A stretch of 10,026 nucleotides of DNA from NCBI GenBank assembly GCA_026416355.1, contig JAOAFH010000021.1:1-10026 (forward strand). The letters run 5' to 3'. The notes under the pieces were generated by a model. That model searched no databases. It saw only the letters and a program-made list of their open reading frames with translations, and was not told the origin of the DNA. Position numbers and translations under genes: made by a program. Source of the stretch: Clostridiales bacterium (GTDB lineage: Bacteria; Bacillota; Clostridia; Clostridiales; Caloramatoraceae). Positions 7,096 through 10,026 of the stretch are shown here, piece after piece. Positions within the stretch are counted from its first letter, which is position 1. Every line of letters begins with the position of its first letter.

Positions 7096-7578
7096 CTTCA
7101 TAATTGTGTTTATTTTGTTTATGAAATTGTTACTTGGTTCAAAACAAAAGCTATACATTTTATCATCGATTTTGTATATAACTCTATATAGGTTTGTATT
7201 TTTTAATGAACAACAATACTCTTTGTTTTCTATATCATCACAAATCTTTTGTTTAACCTTTTCAATTTTTACTATATATTTTACATTAAGACTTAGCTCA
7301 ACCTTTCTTCTATTTCCTTCAAATCTTTCGATTATAAGCTCGTTATCTATTATTTGATATCTAAATTTTCTTTTGCATTTTTTCCATAAGTTGTACTGAA
7401 CTGCAAGTAAAACTAAAACACTAAGATAAATAAAGTATGCAAAATAGCTTAGCTTCCTGCTTATTTCGCTTAATATAAGAAATCCATTAAGAAAGATGAA
7501 AAATACAATTACACCAAGCATTATCTTTGCAAGCTTCTTCTGTCTGTATTCCACAACTTCTCTGTATAATATCCCCAT
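7075..7578 (-). CDS. Two-TM membrane protein of unknown function with possible PH-like C-terminal domain
   Basis: Not recognised as a named family. The 167-residue product has a basic N-terminus (YRQKKLAK), two membrane segments at about 16-37 and 44-62, a basic stop-transfer patch (WKKCKRK, 65-71), and a cytoplasmic domain of about 95 residues. That domain alternates short strands (RYQIIDNELIIERF, KYIVKIEKV, YRVIYKI, KMYSFCFEP) and ends in a helix, an arrangement like small bacterial PH-like domains behind paired TM helices. It contains five cysteines (68, 113, 122, 123, 145). The start at 7578 is chosen for its SD, AAGGAG 6 nt upstream; the frame stays open up to a TTG at 7719 but that start has no SD. 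TATAAT at 7612-7617 (minus) is a possible -10. It is convergent with, and overlaps by 4 nt, the M20-like gene. Confidence 0.7.
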   Translation of the reverse strand: MGILYREVVEYRQKKLAKIMLGVIVFFIFLNGFLILSEISRKLSYFAYFIYLSVLVLLAVQYNLWKKCKRKFRYQIIDNELIIERFEGNRRKVELSLNVKYIVKIEKVKQKICDDIENKEYCCSLKNTNLYRVIYKIDDKMYSFCFEPSNNFINKINTIMKKRSLAS

Positions 7579-7824
7579 AAAAATCTCCTTCTCTCTGAAA
7601 TCAACAAACTGATTATATGCTATATATACAAATAATGCTACATTCAAAAGAAGCTTAAAAATGCTTAAAATGCTTATAAACATGATTTTAACTAAACTAT
7701 AACACTTAATTGTAGCCAATTATTATATATCTCTTTTTTTTTCGTTATTTCTCAGCCTGTAGTTTGTTATTTGTTTAACTTTGCATTTTTTAATAAATTA
7801 ACAACATATATACTAATATTATTT

Positions 7825-7853
7825 ATAACATTTGCAAGTTTTACTTGCGTTAT
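7825..7853 (-). terminator. Hairpin just after the alcohol dehydrogenase gene, possible weak terminator
   Basis: On the minus strand GTTAT/ATAAC and GCAAGT/ACTTGC form an 11-bp stem with a 3-nt loop and a 4-nt bulge, beginning at the stop codon of the dehydrogenase. There is no U-tract after it, so termination is uncertain; it may instead protect the 3' end. The rest of the gap to 7719 is AT-rich and shows no gene. Confidence 0.3.
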
Positions 7854-9010
7854 CATTCATTTTTAAAAATATTAGAATTTAATTCGCCATAGTAAATTGC
7901 CTTTAATATATCTTGCATTTCATCATAATTAACCTTAACTGGATTTACCCTTGTTGAACCCTGTAATGAATTTTCAGTAAGTTCATTTATGCTTTTTAAA
8001 AATTCTTCTTCATCTATTAATGCCTCCTTAAAGGACAATGGTATGTTTAATGATTTGTTTAATTCTATGACTGCATCTATAAAATTATTCACTTTAATAG
8101 CTTCTGCAAGATTTTCAAGCCTTTTTTCTACACTCTTATCCTTTGAATTAAACTTCAATACGTATGGAAGGCAAATTGCATTTAACAGCCCATGTGGTAA
8201 ATCATATTTTCCTCCTATTGCATGGGATATCCCATGTGCCATACCAAGACCAACATTTGAAAAGGCACATCCTGCCATACACTGATATTTATGAACTTTA
8301 TCCCTACTTATAATATCTCCATCTTTATATGATTTAGCCAAGTATTTAAAGATTCCCTTAACTGCTCCTTCTGCTAAAACCTCTGTAAACTCATCTATAT
8401 TTTTATTTATATAACATTCTACTGCATGTGTTAATGCATCCATTCCTGTTTCAGCAACAACTTGTTTTGGCATTGAAAGAGTAAAACTTGAGTCTAATAT
8501 AGCATAATCAGGAATAAATGCGTTAGATTTTAAACCTATTTTTATATTTTTATCTTTATATGTTATAACAGATGCCCTTGTTACCTCTGTTCCCGTCCCT
8601 GATGTAGAAGGAACTGCTATAAATTTTATTTTATTTCTAACCTGTGGCAAAGTAATTGAATCTGCCCTTTCAATATCTAAATCATATTCATAAAACAGTG
8701 CCATAGATTTCGCAGCATCTATTGGAGAGCCTCCCCCTATACCAATTACAGTATCCGGATTAAACTTTTTCATTTCCTCTATTCCATTTTTGACTACATC
8801 AGTTGTAGGATTTTTTGAAACTCCTTTAAATATGTATGTATCTGCCTTTTTGTCATTTAATAACGTCAACAACCTATCCATAGCCCCATTTTCAAACATT
8901 GCCCTTCCACCAGTTACAATAAAAACTCTTTTCATATCAACATTTTTAATAAAATCAATTGCACTCTCTCCTATTATAATACTATTCCCATGAAACTTTA
9001 GTTCCTTCAT
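7853..9010 (-). CDS. Iron-containing (group III) NAD(P)-dependent alcohol dehydrogenase
   Basis: A 385-residue cytoplasmic dehydrogenase of the Fe-ADH superfamily, which interconverts alcohols and aldehydes or ketones; relatives include butanol and 1,3-propanediol dehydrogenases and FucO. The substrate cannot be told from the sequence. The N-terminal dinucleotide domain carries GIGGGSPID (90-98), and PSTSGTGTE (134-142) is the usual cofactor-side motif. The metal site is complete: Asp191 and His195 in the DALTHAVE motif, His259 in GMAHGISHAIGG, and His273 in LPHG; the conserved His263 is also there. Length is normal for the family. The SD GGGGTG lies 5 nt before the ATG. It is a single-gene unit with its own extended -10 promoter (9038-9043), placed directly after the terminator of the XapX-type genes. 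In a clostridial fermenter a role in solvent or aldehyde disposal is plausible but unproven. Confidence 0.95.
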   Translation of the reverse strand: MKELKFHGNSIIIGESAIDFIKNVDMKRVFIVTGGRAMFENGAMDRLLTLLNDKKADTYIFKGVSKNPTTDVVKNGIEEMKKFNPDTVIGIGGGSPIDAAKSMALFYEYDLDIERADSITLPQVRNKIKFIAVPSTSGTGTEVTRASVITYKDKNIKIGLKSNAFIPDYAILDSSFTLSMPKQVVAETGMDALTHAVECYINKNIDEFTEVLAEGAVKGIFKYLAKSYKDGDIISRDKVHKYQCMAGCAFSNVGLGMAHGISHAIGGKYDLPHGLLNAICLPYVLKFNSKDKSVEKRLENLAEAIKVNNFIDAVIELNKSLNIPLSFKEALIDEEEFLKSINELTENSLQGSTRVNPVKVNYDEMQDILKAIYYGELNSNIFKNE

Positions 9011-9037
9011 AAAATCACCCCATATGCCTTTTTATTT

Positions 9038-9046
9038 ATTATACCA
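9038..9046 (-). promoter_or_regulatory. Extended -10 promoter of the alcohol dehydrogenase gene
   Basis: On the minus strand TATGG-TATAAT matches the extended -10 consensus (TGn before TATAAT, 9038-9043). No clear -35 is seen, which is common for extended -10 promoters; the upstream position is occupied by the T-tract of the preceding terminator. Transcription would start near 9031. Confidence 0.55.
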
Positions 9047-9052
9047 TAAAAT

Positions 9053-9077
9053 AAAAAGAGGGTTTAAAAACCCTCTT
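9053..9077 (-). terminator. Terminator of the two XapX-type genes
   Basis: Arms AAGAGGGTTT and AAACCCTCTT form a perfect 10-bp stem with a 2-nt formal loop (a 4-6 nt loop in practice), followed on the minus strand by TTTATTTT. The stop codon of the last XapX-type gene (9076-9078) overlaps the stem base. Confidence 0.85.
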
Positions 9078-9234
9078 AAATTAGCTTTGCTAACATACTT
9101 CCTAAAAGCACTCCAAGCACTCCTATTACACCAGGTAATGTTGGTGGTGCTGGTAGTGGCAAGTTTAGCTTTTTAAATAGAGCACCTAGTATCATTCCTG
9201 CTACTGTAGCTAGTAAAATTGTTGTTAGATTCAT
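9076..9234 (-). CDS. XapX-type (DUF1427) small membrane protein, second copy
   Basis: A 52-residue hydrophobic protein with the XapX-family pattern: a first helix with small residues (about 5-20, AGMILG), the turn LPLPAPPTLPG (25-35), then a second glycine-rich helix (about 35-50, GVIGVLGVLLG). This is the typical length for the family, whose function is not known; members often lie near transport or nucleoside/xanthosine genes. GGGAGGG lies 7 nt before the ATG. It is 18 nt downstream of a related gene and shares the motif LP-x-PAPPT with it, so the two look like a tandem duplication or an obligate pair that might form a heteromeric membrane assembly. Its stop codon is in the terminator stem. 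Confidence 0.8.
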   Translation of the reverse strand: MNLTTILLATVAGMILGALFKKLNLPLPAPPTLPGVIGVLGVLLGSMLAKLI

Positions 9235-9252
9235 TTTCTTTCCCTCCCTAAA

Positions 9253-9420
9253 TTATTTTGAAATTTTATCAACTACCACTGAACCAAGCCATACACCAAA
9301 TATACCCATAAAGGCATCTATAGTTGGTGGTGCTGGTACTGGAAGAGAAAGCTTTGCGAATATAAATCCAACAATCACTCCTGTAAGTAATGATAATACT
9401 ACAAGTTTTGCCTCCTTCAA
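9253..9420 (-). CDS. XapX-type (DUF1427) small membrane protein, first copy
   Basis: A 55-residue relative of the next gene, with helix 1 at about 5-22 (LLTGVIVGFIF), the turn LPVPAPPT (26-33), and helix 2 at about 34-50 (FMGIFGVWLG). It uses a TTG start at 9420: AGGAG ends 9 nt before it, an in-frame TGA lies 18 nt upstream, and no other start codon occurs before the first helix. A lysine-rich tail (DKISK) ends the protein. First gene of a two-gene unit with its own candidate promoter at 9466-9499 and the terminator at 9053-9077. Function unknown. Confidence 0.75.
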   Translation of the reverse strand: MKEAKLVVLSLLTGVIVGFIFAKLSLPVPAPPTIDAFMGIFGVWLGSVVVDKISK

Positions 9421-9465
9421 TGCTCCTTTCTCCTTTCAATCAATAACCCTCCGCCCACCCTAGCT

Positions 9466-9499
9466 ATTATATTTTATATAAATTATTCACCAAAATCAA
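9466..9499 (-). promoter_or_regulatory. Candidate promoter of the XapX-type pair
   Basis: Two overlapping solutions on the minus strand: TTGGTG (9488-9493), 16 nt, TATAAT (9466-9471); or TTGATT (9494-9499), 17 nt, TAAAAT (9471-9476). Either would start transcription near 9459-9464, about 40 nt before the TTG codon. Confidence 0.5.
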
Positions 9500-9570
9500 T
9501 AGAAAAATGTGCTATACTATTTTAAAATTTTGAAAAGATTATGGAAATTTCAGGTTGGGTTTAGACAAAA

Positions 9571-9600
9571 ATAAAAAGAGTGAAGGGTTTCTTCACTCTT
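9571..9600 (-). terminator. Terminator of the rRNA/tRNA unit
   Basis: Arms AAGAGTGAAG and CTTCACTCTT (9576-9585 and 9591-9600) form a perfect 10-bp stem with a 5-nt loop, followed on the minus strand by TTTTTATTTTTG. It lies 4 nt after the tRNA-Leu CCA end. Confidence 0.88.
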
Positions 9601-9604
9601 ACTA

Positions 9605-9688
9605 TGGTGCGGGTGGAGGGACTTGAACCCCCACGCACTGGGCACTAGATCCTAAGTCTAGCGCGTCTGCCAATTCCGCCACACCCGC
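9605..9688 (-). tRNA. tRNA-Leu (anticodon UAG)
   Basis: Acceptor stem GCGGGTG pairs with CACCCGC, then discriminator A and an encoded CCA (9605-9607). The D-arm GGCGGAATTGGCAGACGC region, the anticodon loop CTTAGGA with TAG at 9652-9654, and the T-arm GGTTCAAGTCC are all clear. The long variable arm is the class II form expected for leucine. It reads CUA and probably other CUN codons. It follows tRNA-Asp and has its own consensus promoter at 9703-9731. Confidence 0.97.
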
Positions 9689-9702
9689 TCGGTACATTAT
9701 TT

Positions 9703-9731
9703 ATTATAAACTATTATTTATAGTTTGTCAA
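9703..9731 (-). promoter_or_regulatory. Perfect consensus sigma-A promoter between tRNA-Asp and tRNA-Leu
   Basis: On the minus strand TTGACA (9726-9731), 17 nt, TATAAT (9703-9708): an exact match in both hexamers with optimal spacing. Transcription would start near 9696, about 8 nt before mature tRNA-Leu. The spacer holds an inverted repeat, AAACTAT and ATAGTTT separated by AAATA, which reaches into the -35 end. Confidence 0.85.
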
Positions 9732-9742
9732 CAAAATTTTTA

Positions 9743-9819
9743 TGGCGACCCAGAAGGGCCTCGAACCCTCGACCTCCGGCGTGACAGGCCGGCCCTCTAA
9801 CCAACTGAGCTACTGGGCC
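9743..9819 (-). tRNA. tRNA-Asp (anticodon GUC)
   Basis: A 77-nt gene with encoded CCA (9743-9745). Acceptor stem GGCCCAG pairs with CTGGGTC through one G-T wobble; discriminator G73 is the aspartate identity base. D-arm AGCTCAGTTGGTTAGAG, anticodon stem CCGGC/GCCGG with loop CTGTCAC (anticodon GTC), and T-arm GGGTTCGAGGCCC are all standard. It lies 30 nt after the 23S rRNA 3' end and is presumably processed from the rRNA transcript. Confidence 0.97.
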
Positions 9820-9849
9820 ATTAATTCTTTCAAAACTACACAGCCATTA

Positions 9850-10026
9850 GGTTATGATCAAGCCCTCGACCTATTAGTACCAGTCAGCTGAAAGCCTTAC
9901 GACGCTTACACCTCTGGCCTATCTACCTAGTGTTCTTCTAGGGGTCTTACTAGCCTACGCTATGGGAAATCTCATCTTGAGGTGGGCTTTTCGCTTAGAT
10001 GCCTTCAGCGCTTACCCCTTCCGAAC
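9850..10026 (-). rRNA. 23S ribosomal RNA, 3' end only
   Basis: The minus strand carries the conserved 23S 3'-terminal region: GCATCTAAGCG, CTCAAGATGAGATTTCCC, and near the end GACTGGTACTAATAGGTCGAGGGCTTGATC. The gene continues beyond the right edge of the window. The 3' boundary near 9850 is estimated from the GGTTATGATCAAG complement that would pair with the 23S 5' end. No 5S rRNA follows before tRNA-Asp. Confidence 0.95.

Noticed and set aside
7579..7719. N-terminal extension of the two-TM protein with an extra hydrophobic segment
   Set aside because: The extension would start at TTG without an SD; a strong AAGGAG with good spacing precedes the ATG at 7578, and a candidate -10 lies inside the extension.
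8790..8993. Plus-strand open frame opposite the alcohol dehydrogenase N-terminus
   Set aside because: A shadow of a strongly supported Fe-ADH gene; no SD.

Overview
The window looks like a chromosome segment of a low-GC anaerobic Firmicute of the Clostridia, most likely Clostridiaceae. Supporting signs are the AT-rich sequence, strong AGGAGG ribosome binding sites, a 2[4Fe-4S] ferredoxin that from memory is close to the classical Clostridium pasteurianum protein, and the tmk-darA-holB-ricT cluster typical of Firmicutes. Nearly everything is on the minus strand; only the M20-type hydrolase at 5939-7078 is on the plus strand.

Layout, left to right. (1) 1-1054, minus: ccdA followed by a lipoprotein thioredoxin of the TlpA/ResA type, cut by the window edge; together they form an extracytoplasmic thiol-reduction module. 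(2) 1055-1283: intergenic, with an intrinsic terminator and competing dyads of unknown role. (3) 1284-1454, minus: a 56-aa ferredoxin. (4) 1546-5816, minus: a tightly packed operon, transcribed as Orn/Lys/Arg decarboxylase (yaaO type), tmk, darA (yaaQ), holB, ricT (yaaT). This matches the Bacillus subtilis order yaaO-tmk-yaaQ-yaaR-holB-yaaT except that yaaR is missing. (5) 5939-7078, plus: an M20/AbgB-like amidohydrolase with an altered metal-site motif. It converges on a small two-TM protein of unknown function (7075-7578, minus), and the two stop codons overlap inside a perfect 22-bp palindromic terminator. (6) 7853-9010, minus: an iron-type alcohol dehydrogenase with an extended -10 promoter. 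(7) 9076-9420, minus: two tandem small membrane proteins of the XapX (DUF1427) type. (8) 9605-10026, minus: the 3' end of a 23S rRNA, tRNA-Asp, a perfect consensus promoter, tRNA-Leu(UAG) and a strong terminator. No 5S gene lies between the 23S and the tRNAs.

The central operon links housekeeping functions: dTMP supply (tmk), the clamp loader (holB), c-di-AMP sensing (darA) and RNA-processing control by an Fe-S protein (ricT). No mobile elements, CRISPR arrays or phage genes were seen. No clearly new multi-gene system is apparent. The points most worth a second look are the altered M20 metal site, the promoter and dyad inside the rRNA/tRNA unit, the shared-stop palindrome, the ferredoxin with a ninth cysteine, and the dyads upstream of ccdA.
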